A stretch of DNA of 13,860 nucleotides from an uncultured Alphaproteobacteria bacterium (GTDB lineage: Bacteria > Pseudomonadota > Alphaproteobacteria > Caulobacterales > Parvularculaceae): positions 1 through 13,860 of the forward strand of contig CALAZI010000045.1 of assembly GCA_937895955.1 (NCBI GenBank), read 5' to 3'. Under the pieces are notes generated by a model. The model had not been told where the DNA came from and searched no databases. It saw only the letters and a list, made by a program, of their open reading frames with translations. Numbering within the stretch: position 1 is the first letter of the stretch; each line of letters begins with the position of its first letter. Both the position numbers and the translations under genes were made by a program. Positions 5,706 through 13,710 of the stretch are shown in pieces.

Positions 5706-7582
5706 CGCAGCGGGAAGGGCGTTCGCGCGCTTTGCCGGGCGGCCTGCGTCTCGTCGTCCCGGTCATCGCCGTAAAGATCGCCGTTCGGCGACAGATCGCT
5801 CCGCTCCATCGTATTGCGCAGGCCGCGGCGCTCAGCGGGCTCGCCTCGCTCGTTGGCGGAGGCGAGGCGGAGGGGGGTCTGATCGCGCCGCTCCCTGTTT
5901 TCAGCGGGCTCGTCGCGATAGCGGCCGCTGTCGACTTCAAGCGCCGAGAGCCGCGCCTCCAGCCGATCGATTTCGGCGAGCGCGCGCCGCGCATCGTCAA
6001 GGGCGGCCGTCGATTTCTCGCGCACCGGCGCGCCGCGCAACACGCCGCTCAGCGCGTGCAATGTCGCCATCAGCGATGTCGGCGAAACGATCCAGACGCG
6101 CGCGCGATAGCTGTCCTGGATGATGTCGGGGAAGCGGGCGTAAAGCTCCGCCGCCATCGATTCGGAGGGGATGAACATCATCGCGCAGTCGGCTGTGAAG
6201 CCCGGCGCGATCAGCCGCTCGGCGACGCTGACGACATGCCTCAGGGCGATGCGCCTGAATTCGGTCTCGGCGTGCGAATCTCCCGCTGAGCGGAGATCCG
6301 AAAACGCCTCGACCGGAAACCGCGCGTCGATCGCGATCGGTCCCGGCGGCCGCGCCAGCTTGATAAGGCAATCGGCGCGGTAATTATTCGTCAGCGCGGC
6401 GTTGAATTCATAGCCGCCTGGAGCGATGGCGTCGCGCACGACGTCTTCAAGCTGCAGCGCCGGCGCGCTTGGCGCCGAGGTGGGCGAGCGCATCGCATGG
6501 CGAAGGCGGGAGATTTCCTCGCGCAGCGCCGCAATCTCCGACGCCGGCGCGGAAGCGTCGATGCGATGCGCCAGCGCGGCGAGGGCGTCGGCGATGTCGC
6601 GGCCCTGGGCGTCAAGACGCGCATTCATCATCTCAAGAAAGGCGGCGTCATGTCCGTGCTCGCCGGCGCCCGCCTCGTGCAAACGATGAACGGCGCGCCG
6701 TTCGAATGAATTCGCCAGCGCGTCGATGCGCTCGGAGAAGCGGCGCGCAAAAGAATCGAGAAGGCTGCGCGTTTCGGCCTGGATCGCCTCACGCTGGACG
6801 TGCAGCGCTTCCTCCACTTCAGAAAGCGTGCGGGCGAGTTCTTCATGCGCTGATGCGCGCGAAGGCTCGGCATGCGCTGAAAGGCGCGCGATCTCCTGAT
6901 CGTCGAACCGCGCCGGCGCCTCCCGCTCGGCGCGTCGCCGATCGTCTTCGGCGAGCCGGCGTTTGCGTTCTTCCTCCGCCGCGCGCCACTTGCGGTCGGA
7001 TTCTTCTTCGTCGAGGCGGTGCAGCGGCGCCGCGCGCGCGCTTCCCTCGAATTCGTCCGCAGCGAAAACGCTTTGCGGCTGGCTGCGTTCGGCGGGCGCG
7101 ATTTCAGGTTCGGAAAAGTACGCCGCCTCGTCTTGCCCGGCGTAGTCGTCGCGGCTGACATCGTCGTCGGCGAAACGACTTTCATCGATGTTCGGCTCCG
7201 CTCGATCGCGATCGGCGCGGCCGGAGAATAGCGATGCGAAGGGCGATTTTTTCTTTTTCGGCTCAATCGCCTCTTCCGCCGGCTCGAATATCGGCTCCGC
7301 GACGAATTCCGCGCCTGCCTCATCGTCGAATGAGATTTCGGCGCTCTCGCCGGCGGGCTGAAAGAAATCCTTGCTTGCGTATGACCGCCGATCGGCGGCG
7401 CCCTGCGCGCGCCAGCGCCCGAGCAGCCAGAAAACGATCGCGAAGATGACGACGACGGCGATGACGCCCGACCAGAGATATTGGACGTCGCCGGTGATCA
7501 GCGGCGCCGGCGCTTCAGCAACGGTCGATCCGGCGGCGCCCGTTTCCGGCGCGTCTTGCATCACCAGCGGCGAGGACGGCAT
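5702..7582 (-). CDS. Membrane-anchored RmuC-like protein with altered nuclease motif
   Basis: The 626-residue product has one membrane span (about 35-55), a long acidic, charged and probably disordered stretch (about 65-220), coiled-coil-like helices (about 225-365), a divergent RmuC domain (about 375-550) and a disordered charged tail. The domain aligns with the neighbouring RmuC: MMFIPSESMAAEL (468-480) matches MFIPGENYFAAAS, RVWIVSPTSLMATL (495-508) matches RVLIATPTTLVAML, and YRADCLIKL (401-409) matches LQPDMVVNL. The IDSK motif is IDAR here (418-421), so the aspartates remain (D404, D419) but the lysine is R421; the RGRWGE block is missing. It is probably not a nuclease; a structural or regulatory role is inferred. 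The ATG at 7582 follows GGGGAGAAGG, which favours it over an upstream TTG at 7603. It is divergent from def and convergent with rmuC. Confidence 0.85.
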   Translation of the reverse strand: MPSSPLVMQDAPETGAAGSTVAEAPAPLITGDVQYLWSGVIAVVVIFAIVFWLLGRWRAQGAADRRSYASKDFFQPAGESAEISFDDEAGAEFVAEPIFEPAEEAIEPKKKKSPFASLFSGRADRDRAEPNIDESRFADDDVSRDDYAGQDEAAYFSEPEIAPAERSQPQSVFAADEFEGSARAAPLHRLDEEESDRKWRAAEEERKRRLAEDDRRRAEREAPARFDDQEIARLSAHAEPSRASAHEELARTLSEVEEALHVQREAIQAETRSLLDSFARRFSERIDALANSFERRAVHRLHEAGAGEHGHDAAFLEMMNARLDAQGRDIADALAALAHRIDASAPASEIAALREEISRLRHAMRSPTSAPSAPALQLEDVVRDAIAPGGYEFNAALTNNYRADCLIKLARPPGPIAIDARFPVEAFSDLRSAGDSHAETEFRRIALRHVVSVAERLIAPGFTADCAMMFIPSESMAAELYARFPDIIQDSYRARVWIVSPTSLMATLHALSGVLRGAPVREKSTAALDDARRALAEIDRLEARLSALEVDSGRYRDEPAENRERRDQTPLRLASANERGEPAERRGLRNTMERSDLSPNGDLYGDDRDDETQAARQSARTPFPLR

Positions 7583-7705
7583 GCCTTCTCCCCAAAAACC
7601 CAACGAGACCCGACGATTAGCTTAAGGTAACTTTTTAAGGAAAGCGAGCGCCCGGCCGCCGCCGCGCGCCTTGACGACGTCCGCATCGCGCCATAGGTGA
7701 CGCGA

Positions 7706-8224
7706 ATGGCGATCAGAGAAATCCTCACCGCACCGGATCAGCGACTTCGGCAGGTCTCGACTCCCGTCGAGGTTGTCGACGATGCGCTGCGGGCGCTGAT
7801 GGATGACATGCTGGAGACTATGTACGACGCCAAAGGCATCGGTCTCGCCGCGATCCAGGTGAATGTTCCAAAGCGCATCATCGTCATGGATCTCGCCGGC
7901 GAAGGCGAAGAGCCGGCGCCGATTTATCTAGTCAATCCTGAAATTCTCGATCCGTCCGACGACACCGCTCTTTATCAGGAAGGATGCCTGTCGGTTCCGG
8001 AGTTCTATGAAGAGGTGGAACGCCCGGCGCGCTGTCGCGTGCGGTATCTCGACTATGACGGCGTCGAGCGAACGATCGACGCCGAAGGGCTGTTCGCCAC
8101 CTGCATCCAGCATGAAATGGATCATTTGAACGGCGTTCTCTTCATCGATCATCTGTCTCGGTTGAAGCGCGACAGAATCCTCAAGAAACTCAAGAAAGAG
8201 CAGCGCCTCGCCGCCATGGCCTGA
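7706..8224 (+). CDS. def: Peptide deformylase
   Basis: Peptide deformylase removes the N-formyl group from nascent proteins at the ribosome. All three family motifs are present: GIGLAAIQ (44-51), EGCLS (92-96, metal ligand C94) and QHEMDH (135-140, metal ligands H136 and H140, catalytic E137). The 172-residue length is usual for a type 1 enzyme. I chose the ATG at 7706 because AGGTGA at 7695-7700 stands 5 bases upstream; a GTG at 7697 is in frame but lies within that ribosome binding site. It heads a plus-strand cluster with fmt, which adds the formyl group to initiator tRNA, and truA. The upstream 123 bases (7583-7705) are shared with the divergent RmuC-like gene and should hold the promoter; I see no clear -10/-35 pair there. 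Confidence 0.97.
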   Translation: MAIREILTAPDQRLRQVSTPVEVVDDALRALMDDMLETMYDAKGIGLAAIQVNVPKRIIVMDLAGEGEEPAPIYLVNPEILDPSDDTALYQEGCLSVPEFYEEVERPARCRVRYLDYDGVERTIDAEGLFATCIQHEMDHLNGVLFIDHLSRLKRDRILKKLKKEQRLAAMA

Positions 8225-8268
8225 TCAAGTCGAGTTCGCCGGCTACGCCGCAATGGGAGACTGTCGCG

Positions 8269-9186
8269 ATGCGACTGGCCTTTATGGGGACGCCTCAGAT
8301 CGCCGCCGCCTGCCTCGTCGAACTGATCGCCGCGGGACATGAAATCGCCGCCGTCTATACGCGCGCGCCGCAAGCGGCCGGGCGCGGCCGCAAGCTGACG
8401 AAATCGCCTGTTCATGATCTCGCCGACGCGCACGGGCTTGAAGTGCGGACGCCGGCAAGCCTCAAAAAACCCGATGCGCAGGAAGCGTTCCGCGCGCTTG
8501 ATGTCGATGCGGCGATCGTCGTCGCCTACGGATTATTGCTGCCGAAGGAGGCGCTTTCAGCGCCGCGCCTCGGTTGTTTCAATCTCCACGCCTCCCTCTT
8601 GCCGCGCTGGCGCGGCGCGGCGCCCATTCAGCGCGCGATCATGGCCGGCGATACGGTGACCGGCGTTCAGGTGATGCGCATGGAGGAAGGGCTCGACACC
8701 GGGCCGATCCTGTTATCCGAAACCGTCGAGATAAAGCCCGGCGATACGGCGGCGAGCCTGCACGATCGTCTGGCTGTCGCCGGCGCGCAATTGCTGCCGC
8801 GTTTTCTAGCCGCGCTTGAACGCGGCGGCGTCGTTGAAACGGCGCAGGCGCAAGAGGGCGTCACCTATGCGCAGAAAATATCGCCGGCCGAGGCGCGGAT
8901 CGACTGGTCGCGGCCCGCTGAAGAAATCGACCGCCGCATACGCGGCCTGTCGCCCTTTCCGGGCGCCTGGTTTGAAGCGCGCGGCGAGCGCGTCAAGGCG
9001 CTGATGTCGCGCATGACGAAAGGCGAAGGCGCGCCTGGCGAGATTATCGAAACCGGCGCGCGCCTTGTCATCGCTTGCGGCGAAGGCGCGGTTGAACTTG
9101 TCCGGCTGCAGCGCGCTGGAAAGAGTGCGCAGGACGCCGCAACCTTTCTGCGCGGTTTCGCTCTCAATGTCGGCGAGCGGCTTTGA
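8269..9186 (+). CDS. fmt: Methionyl-tRNA formyltransferase
   Basis: This enzyme transfers a formyl group from 10-formyltetrahydrofolate to methionyl-initiator tRNA. The 305-residue product has the N-terminal transferase fold with MRLAFMGTPQIA at the start, the catalytic set N105, H107 and D143 (NLHASLLPRWRGAAPI and GLDTGPIL), and the C-terminal OB-type tRNA-binding domain from about residue 205, beginning near ARIDWSRPAEEIDRRIRGL. GGGAGA at 8255-8260 lies 8 bases before the ATG. It follows def by 44 bases and its stop overlaps the truA start as TGATG, so the three are probably one operon. Length and motifs are typical. Confidence 0.97.
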   Translation: MRLAFMGTPQIAAACLVELIAAGHEIAAVYTRAPQAAGRGRKLTKSPVHDLADAHGLEVRTPASLKKPDAQEAFRALDVDAAIVVAYGLLLPKEALSAPRLGCFNLHASLLPRWRGAAPIQRAIMAGDTVTGVQVMRMEEGLDTGPILLSETVEIKPGDTAASLHDRLAVAGAQLLPRFLAALERGGVVETAQAQEGVTYAQKISPAEARIDWSRPAEEIDRRIRGLSPFPGAWFEARGERVKALMSRMTKGEGAPGEIIETGARLVIACGEGAVELVRLQRAGKSAQDAATFLRGFALNVGERL

Positions 9187-9926
9187 TGGCGCGCTACAAG
9201 CTGATTCTTGAATATGACGGCGGCCCGTTCGCCGGCTGGCAGCGTCAGGAAAACGGCGCCTCGGTGCAGGGCGCGCTTGAAGAAGCGGTGTTCCGGTTTT
9301 GCGGGGAGCGCGTCACGGCGCATTCGGCCGGACGCACCGACGCCGGCGTTCACGCGCTCGGCATGGCCGCGCATGTCGACATTGAAAAAGAAACGGATGC
9401 GTTTCGTCTTTGTGAGGCGGTGAATTTTCATCTGAAGCCGGCGCCGGTCGCCGTCCTGTCGGCGGCGCGGGTCGACGAGGCTTTTCACGCGCGGTTCTCC
9501 GCGACGCGCCGCCATTATCGCTACCGGATCGTCAACCGCCGCGCGCCCTTGACGATCGATGCGGGACGCGCCTGGCGGCTTTCTCCGCCGCTTGACGTCG
9601 ATGCGATGCGCGAGGCGGCGCAAGTCCTCATCGGCAAGCACGATTTCACGACGTTTCGCGCTTCGACCTGTCAAGCCGATTCGCCGGTAAAGACTCTATC
9701 GACGATTGCGGCGGTGCGCATCGGCGATGAAATTCACGTCGAAACCTCAGCGCGCTCTTTCCTGCATCATCAGGTTCGCTCGATTGTCGGCAGCCTTGTC
9801 GAAGTCGGCTTCGGCCGATGGAGCGCCGCCGATTTTGAAAGCGCCTTTCGCGCCTGCGACCGCGCTCGCTGCGCGCAGGTCGCACCCGCGGAAGGTCTTT
9901 ATTTTCTGAAAGCCGATTACGATTAG
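9186..9926 (+). CDS. truA: tRNA pseudouridine(38-40) synthase TruA
   Basis: TruA converts uridines 38 to 40 in the anticodon arm of many tRNAs to pseudouridine. The 246-residue protein shows the family start YKLILEYDGGPFAGWQRQ, the catalytic motif AGRTDAGVHALG with D52, then RRHYRYRIVNRR, GKHDFTTFRAS and SFLHHQVRSIVG. The ATG at 9186 overlaps the fmt stop as TGATG, which indicates translational coupling; a TTG at 9183 is one codon upstream and less likely. The stop (9924-9926) overlaps the stop of the opposing membrane-protein gene. Length is normal and no residue is missing. Confidence 0.96.
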   Translation: MARYKLILEYDGGPFAGWQRQENGASVQGALEEAVFRFCGERVTAHSAGRTDAGVHALGMAAHVDIEKETDAFRLCEAVNFHLKPAPVAVLSAARVDEAFHARFSATRRHYRYRIVNRRAPLTIDAGRAWRLSPPLDVDAMREAAQVLIGKHDFTTFRASTCQADSPVKTLSTIAAVRIGDEIHVETSARSFLHHQVRSIVGSLVEVGFGRWSAADFESAFRACDRARCAQVAPAEGLYFLKADYD

Positions 9927-10534
9927 GCGGCGATAAGCGCGCGAAGCGCCTCGCCGCCGAGCGCCCTGATGACGGCGCTCGCGACGATCAGCATGGCGAC
10001 GACCGCAGCGGCGGGGCCGACGGCGACCGACAGTCCGCGCCGGACGACGCCCCAGAGTATCGCAATCGCGAGCGCGAGTGCGGGAAAGCCGAGCAGGCCG
10101 GCGACGGAGGGGCTCGCTGTCGCGGCGGCGAGGGCGATCGGCGGCAACTGGATCGCCGTCGTGACCGGCTGCGACCAGTTGTAACCGACAATCAGCGCGC
10201 CTGCGCTCTTTTGCGCGCCGAGCGATCGCGACAGCATGATGAGGAGTGCAAGGCCGGCGCCCCAGTCGATTGCGAAAAGAATGAGATCGCCGATGACAAG
10301 CGGCGCCGGCGGCGCGATATTGTAGATCGACTCGGCGTGATCAGGCATGCGCTGCGCCGCGCGCCGCGCCGTGATCGAATAGAGCGCGATGAGCGGCGCC
10401 GTGATGAAAACGGCGTTGAAGGAGCCGAACACGCCTTCGGCGGATCGATCGAGACGTTCGCGCCACCCGTCTAGATCGAACGCCATGGCCCAGACGCCGC
10501 TCATTTGCGATGCGGCTTTGTCGAGGGCGTTCAT
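9923..10534 (-). CDS. Unknown polytopic membrane protein coupled to dapE
   Basis: I do not recognise this 203-residue protein at family level. It has a short amphipathic N-terminus (WAMAFDLDGWRERLDRS) and then five probable membrane segments (about 36-54, 79-101, 111-138, 143-165 and 167-189), rich in alanine and leucine, with GYNWSQP in the middle. The pattern is loosely like small Yip1-type or transporter-like membrane proteins, but that is a guess from topology only. Its ATG overlaps the dapE stop as ATGA, so it is co-transcribed and probably translationally coupled. Codon use and base composition match its neighbours. It ends tail to tail with truA, the stop codons sharing two bases. Confidence 0.8.
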   Translation of the reverse strand: MNALDKAASQMSGVWAMAFDLDGWRERLDRSAEGVFGSFNAVFITAPLIALYSITARRAAQRMPDHAESIYNIAPPAPLVIGDLILFAIDWGAGLALLIMLSRSLGAQKSAGALIVGYNWSQPVTTAIQLPPIALAAATASPSVAGLLGFPALALAIAILWGVVRRGLSVAVGPAAAVVAMLIVASAVIRALGGEALRALIAA

Positions 10535-11700
10535 GCGGGTCCGCCGAACGTCGCAAAATAGCGATCGAGGATCGTCTCATAGACATTAGCAAGCGACGCG
10601 ATGTCGGCGATCGGCGAATGCTCGTCGATCTTGTGGATCGTTCGTCCTACCAGTCCGAATTCACAGACAGGCGCGATATTCTTGATGAACCGCGCGTCGG
10701 ACGTGCCGCCGGTCGTCGAATGATCCGGCGTGCGGCCGGTCCTGTCCTTGATGGCGGTTGAAATGAGATTGAGAAAAGCCTCGTCCGTCGTCAGAAAAGC
10801 GTCGCCGGAGCAAACGGCCGACAATTCATACCTGACGCCTGCGGCGGCTGCGGCGGCATCAAGCGTGTTTCGCAAAAAAGCTTCCAGGCTCTCGCCGGTC
10901 CAGTTCGGATTGAAGCGAATGTTGAAACGCGCCGCGGCGCGCGCCGGAATGACGTTCGCCGCCGGATTGCCGACGTGAATGTCCGTAATCTGAAGGCTTG
11001 ACGGCTGAAAGCGGTCATAGCCCTCGTCAAGCGCGCGTTCGCTGAGGGTCAGCAGCTTTTTCAGCAACGCCGGAATGGGATTGTTCGCCCGCGCGGGATA
11101 GGCGACATGGCCTTGCGCGCCGAAAACCGTCAGCCAGCAATTCATGCTGCCGCGTCGGCCGACCTTGATCATGTCGCCGAGCGCCTCGCTCGATGACGGC
11201 TCGCCGACAAGACAATGCGAAATCGTTTCGCCGGCCCCGGCCATCCAGTCGAGAACCTTGCGCGTGCCGTTGATCGCCGGCCCCTCCTCATCGCCCGTAA
11301 TCAGCATGATAATGGAGCCTGTCGGTTTTCTTGAAATGACGCGCTCGGCCGCCGCGGCGAAGGCGGCGATCGCGCCTTTCATGTCGGCGACGCCGCGCCC
11401 GTAAAGATCGCCGTTCCGTTCCGTCGGCTCGAAGGGCGGCGTCGCCCAGTCGTCGGGGTCGCCGGCCGGCACGACATCGGTGTGTCCGGCGAAACAGAAC
11501 GCCGGCTCGCCGTCGCCCCATCGCGCATAGAGGTTCTGAACGGGGTCCGCGCCGGCTTCCGCAAACGTCATGCGCTCGCAGCGAAATCCGATCGACCTGA
11601 GTTTTTCCGAAAGGATGTCGAGCGCGCCTTCATCCTTCGGCGTCACCGATGGACATTTCACAAGCGCGCGCGTCAGCTCGACCGGATCGATATTCGTCAT
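10531..11700 (-). CDS. dapE: Succinyl-diaminopimelate desuccinylase
   Basis: DapE hydrolyses N-succinyl-L,L-diaminopimelate in the succinylase branch of lysine and meso-diaminopimelate synthesis. The 389-residue product is an M20 metallopeptidase. FAGHTDVVP gives metal ligand H73 and catalytic D75, GRGVADMKG gives bridging D106, GDEEGPAINGT gives catalytic E138 and ligand E139, LVGEPSS gives E167, and RTIHKIDEH gives H356. The dimerisation domain (about 180-290) lies between the two catalytic halves, with NPAANVIPA as usual. The ATG at 11700 starts at MTNIDPVELTRALVKCPSVTP, the normal DapE N-terminus; an open frame reaches back to 11799, but those 33 residues do not resemble the family and would run into the divergent cupin gene. 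There is no strong ribosome binding site. A membrane-protein gene follows by ATGA overlap. Confidence 0.95.
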   Translation of the reverse strand: MTNIDPVELTRALVKCPSVTPKDEGALDILSEKLRSIGFRCERMTFAEAGADPVQNLYARWGDGEPAFCFAGHTDVVPAGDPDDWATPPFEPTERNGDLYGRGVADMKGAIAAFAAAAERVISRKPTGSIIMLITGDEEGPAINGTRKVLDWMAGAGETISHCLVGEPSSSEALGDMIKVGRRGSMNCWLTVFGAQGHVAYPARANNPIPALLKKLLTLSERALDEGYDRFQPSSLQITDIHVGNPAANVIPARAAARFNIRFNPNWTGESLEAFLRNTLDAAAAAAGVRYELSAVCSGDAFLTTDEAFLNLISTAIKDRTGRTPDHSTTGGTSDARFIKNIAPVCEFGLVGRTIHKIDEHSPIADIASLANVYETILDRYFATFGGPA

Positions 11701-11755
11701 GCGAGTCTGGTAGACTAGGCGCAGCAAGCGAACAAGCGGCCGACAGGAGCAGTTC

Positions 11756-12217
11756 ATGCCCAAGATCGACATCGACGCGACGCCGGTTCTGACCGGCACC
11801 GGCTATCCGCCGCCTTATGACGCCGCCGTTCGGGGACGCAGCCGAAAACGGATTGGAGACGCCGGCGGCTTGACGCAATACGGCGTCAATCTTCTGACGC
11901 TGGCGCCCGGCGCCGCGTCGGCGCATCGGCATTGGCACGCTAACGAAGACGAATTCGTCTATGTGCTTTCCGGCGAGGTCATGCTGATCGAAGACGACGG
12001 CGAGACGTCATTAAAGGCGGGAGAAGCCGCAGCCTTTCCCGCCGGCGCCGAAAAGGGGCATCATCTCGTCAATAGATCGACATCGCCGGCCGTCTTGCTT
12101 GAAGTCGGAACGCGCGCCGCAACCGAAGACGTTCGCTACACCGACCCCGACGTCGACATGCGCGCGGTCAAAACGGAATCGGGCTGGCGGTTCCTGCGCA
12201 AGAACGAGACGCCCTGA
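11756..12217 (+). CDS. Small single-domain cupin protein
   Basis: The 153-residue protein holds one cupin barrel. Motif 1 starts at G52 and shows H57, H59, H61, E64, E66 and G73 (SAHRHWHANEDEFVYVLSG). Motif 2 runs from G89 through P95-A-G97 and H102 to N106 (FPAGAEKGHHLVN). The histidines and glutamate allow metal binding. Cupins of this size can be enzymes, sugar binders or stress proteins, so the role is open. AGGAG at 11745-11749 lies 6 bases before the ATG. The gene is divergent from dapE across 55 bases containing a small inverted repeat (11704-11716), and ends nine bases from the opposing FadL-type gene. Confidence 0.85.
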   Translation: MPKIDIDATPVLTGTGYPPPYDAAVRGRSRKRIGDAGGLTQYGVNLLTLAPGAASAHRHWHANEDEFVYVLSGEVMLIEDDGETSLKAGEAAAFPAGAEKGHHLVNRSTSPAVLLEVGTRAATEDVRYTDPDVDMRAVKTESGWRFLRKNETP

Positions 12218-12230
12218 CGACGCGCGTCAG
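12214..12230. terminator. Inverted repeat spanning the two stop codons of cupin and FadL-type genes
   Basis: CTGACG-ACGCG-CGTCAG forms a 6-base-pair stem with a 5-base loop, and the stop codons of both convergent genes (TGA on each strand) lie in the arms. It could slow transcription from either side. There is no T-run, so it is not a proven intrinsic terminator, and part of the symmetry follows from both genes using TGA. Confidence 0.3.
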
Positions 12231-13570
12231 AACGAATAGCGCAACCGGCCTGAAACGGCGTAGGCCGTCGCCTTGATCGTCGCATCGAGCGAGCCGCGCA
12301 GCTGATCGGCGGGCGAAAGGCCCGAAATCCCGATCTCGCGATCTTCGAAAAACGCGACGGCGACGCCGAGATCTGCGGAGAGGCGCTCGCCGAGAATTTG
12401 CGTCACGCCGACGGTCGCCCAATAGCGGTCCGCGTCGGGAATGCGCGGACTGGCGAACGCCGCGTTGACGGGCGTCGCGTCATACATGAAGCCGGCCCGC
12501 AATGTCGTCGCTTCGCGCGCCGCGAATTCGCTTCCGAGCGAAAGCGTCCAGCCGTCTTTCCAGTTCTGATTGAGGATTTCGGGCGGCTGCGCGGGATTGT
12601 CGAAGATGAGCGTCACGTCTTCGAAATTCGACCAGCCTGACCATGTCGTCGAGGCGAGCAGCGTCCAGCGATCGCTCGCCGCGTATTCAACGCCGAACCC
12701 CGCCATCGCCGGCGTGTTGAACGCCGACGCGAATGATGACGGCGCAAAGGCGCCGGCGAGTGCGTTCAGCGCCTGCGCGGCGGGGCTGACCGCAAGATCG
12801 AATGAGGCGTCGCCCTCAATGTCATGATCGGCTTTCGACGCAAACGATCCGCCGATCGTCAGTTGCGGCGTCAGCGACGCCTGAAAGCCCGCCGTGAATC
12901 CGATTTCCACGTCATCGCCGTCAAACGCGGCGGGCAGATCGCTCGATCCCGGCGCGAAGCCGGGAACCATGTTCGCCGCCGCGATGCCGCCGGCGTCGAT
13001 GATCGCCGTCACCGAAAGGTCGAAATACTGAACCCTCAAACCGCCGGCGATGACGACGTCATCAGTCAGGGCGATCGCGATCATCGGCGTCGCCGCGATC
13101 GTCTTGGCTTCCGATAATTGCGCCTGATAGCGGATGACGGAATCGGATTCGAAATCGGAATTGAGGCCGAAGGGCGAATGAACGCTGAGGCCGATCGTGA
13201 TGCGCTCGGAAAGGGGCGCTGCGACGACCAGCGTCGGAATGAGCGCGTCGCCGGCGTAATTGCGCGCGCTGGACGTTCCTGAAATCGGCGCGACGCCGAA
13301 CAAAGCGCCTTGCGCGTTTTCATAGGACGATCGCGACCAGATGCCGGTGGCGTTGGCGCTGAAGTCTACGCCGTCAACGCCGGCGATCGCGGCCGGATTG
13401 TAGACGGCGAGGCCGGGATCGGCGCGACGCGCCTGCGCGCCGGCGAAGGCTGCGCCCAAGGCGCGCGCATTGTGCTGTTCAAGGGCGAAGCCGCCGGCGA
13501 GCGCGTTTGACTGCGATCCGATCGCGGCGAGGAAGCTGGCGGCGAAGACGTGACGGGCGGCGTTTGGCAT
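12227..13570 (-). CDS. FadL/OmpP1/TodX family outer-membrane transporter
   Basis: Family members are 14-stranded outer-membrane barrels that take up long-chain fatty acids or other hydrophobic compounds. The 447-residue product starts with a signal peptide (hydrophobic run about 8-20, likely cleavage after ALA at residue 25). The mature N-terminus GGFALEQHNARALGAAFAG is typical, as is the YNPAAIAG motif (57-64). Later come VAAPLSERITIGLSVHSPFG (116-135), alternating beta strands and a C-terminal RLRYSF ending in phenylalanine, the usual barrel-assembly signal. The start at 13570 has only a weak GTGAGAA upstream. The substrate is not predictable; a hydrophobic substrate shared with the distant Rieske oxygenase is possible but unsupported. 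It ends nine bases from the cupin gene. Confidence 0.92.
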   Translation of the reverse strand: MPNAARHVFAASFLAAIGSQSNALAGGFALEQHNARALGAAFAGAQARRADPGLAVYNPAAIAGVDGVDFSANATGIWSRSSYENAQGALFGVAPISGTSSARNYAGDALIPTLVVAAPLSERITIGLSVHSPFGLNSDFESDSVIRYQAQLSEAKTIAATPMIAIALTDDVVIAGGLRVQYFDLSVTAIIDAGGIAAANMVPGFAPGSSDLPAAFDGDDVEIGFTAGFQASLTPQLTIGGSFASKADHDIEGDASFDLAVSPAAQALNALAGAFAPSSFASAFNTPAMAGFGVEYAASDRWTLLASTTWSGWSNFEDVTLIFDNPAQPPEILNQNWKDGWTLSLGSEFAAREATTLRAGFMYDATPVNAAFASPRIPDADRYWATVGVTQILGERLSADLGVAVAFFEDREIGISGLSPADQLRGSLDATIKATAYAVSGRLRYSF

Positions 13571-13710
13571 CGATTGTTCTCACTAACATCCGGGCGTCAT
13601 CCGAAGACTGAAACCGGTTAACTATTCCTAACGCCGGCGGCGGCGCCCGCAAGAGTAGACTGAGTTTGCGCCTGCACCCAAATAACGGGAACCGCAAAAA
13701 GCAGTTGAAA

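Noticed and set aside
5769..5786. 18-base identity with 11399-11416 (CCGTAAAGATCGCCGTTC)
   Set aside because: Both copies encode the same short peptide NGDLYG on the minus strand, in the RmuC-like protein and in DapE, with the same preferred codons. It is most likely coincidence rather than a mobile repeat.
7622..7640. Repeated TTAAGG (two copies 13 bases apart) upstream of def
   Set aside because: The spacing does not fit a CtrA box or a known operator, and two 6-base copies in an AT-rich spot are weak evidence.
7671..7699. TTGACG as a def promoter -35 element
   Set aside because: Any -10 at normal spacing would fall on the ribosome binding site, leaving no room for a transcript start before the start codon.
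11701..11799. 33-residue N-terminal extension of DapE
   Set aside because: It does not resemble DapE N-termini, would overlap the divergent cupin gene, and the ATG at 11700 gives the usual family start.
13618..13632. Possible second CtrA site (TTAACTATTCCTAAC)
   Set aside because: The second half-site is CTAAC at a 6-base spacing instead of TTAAC at 7, so it does not meet the consensus.
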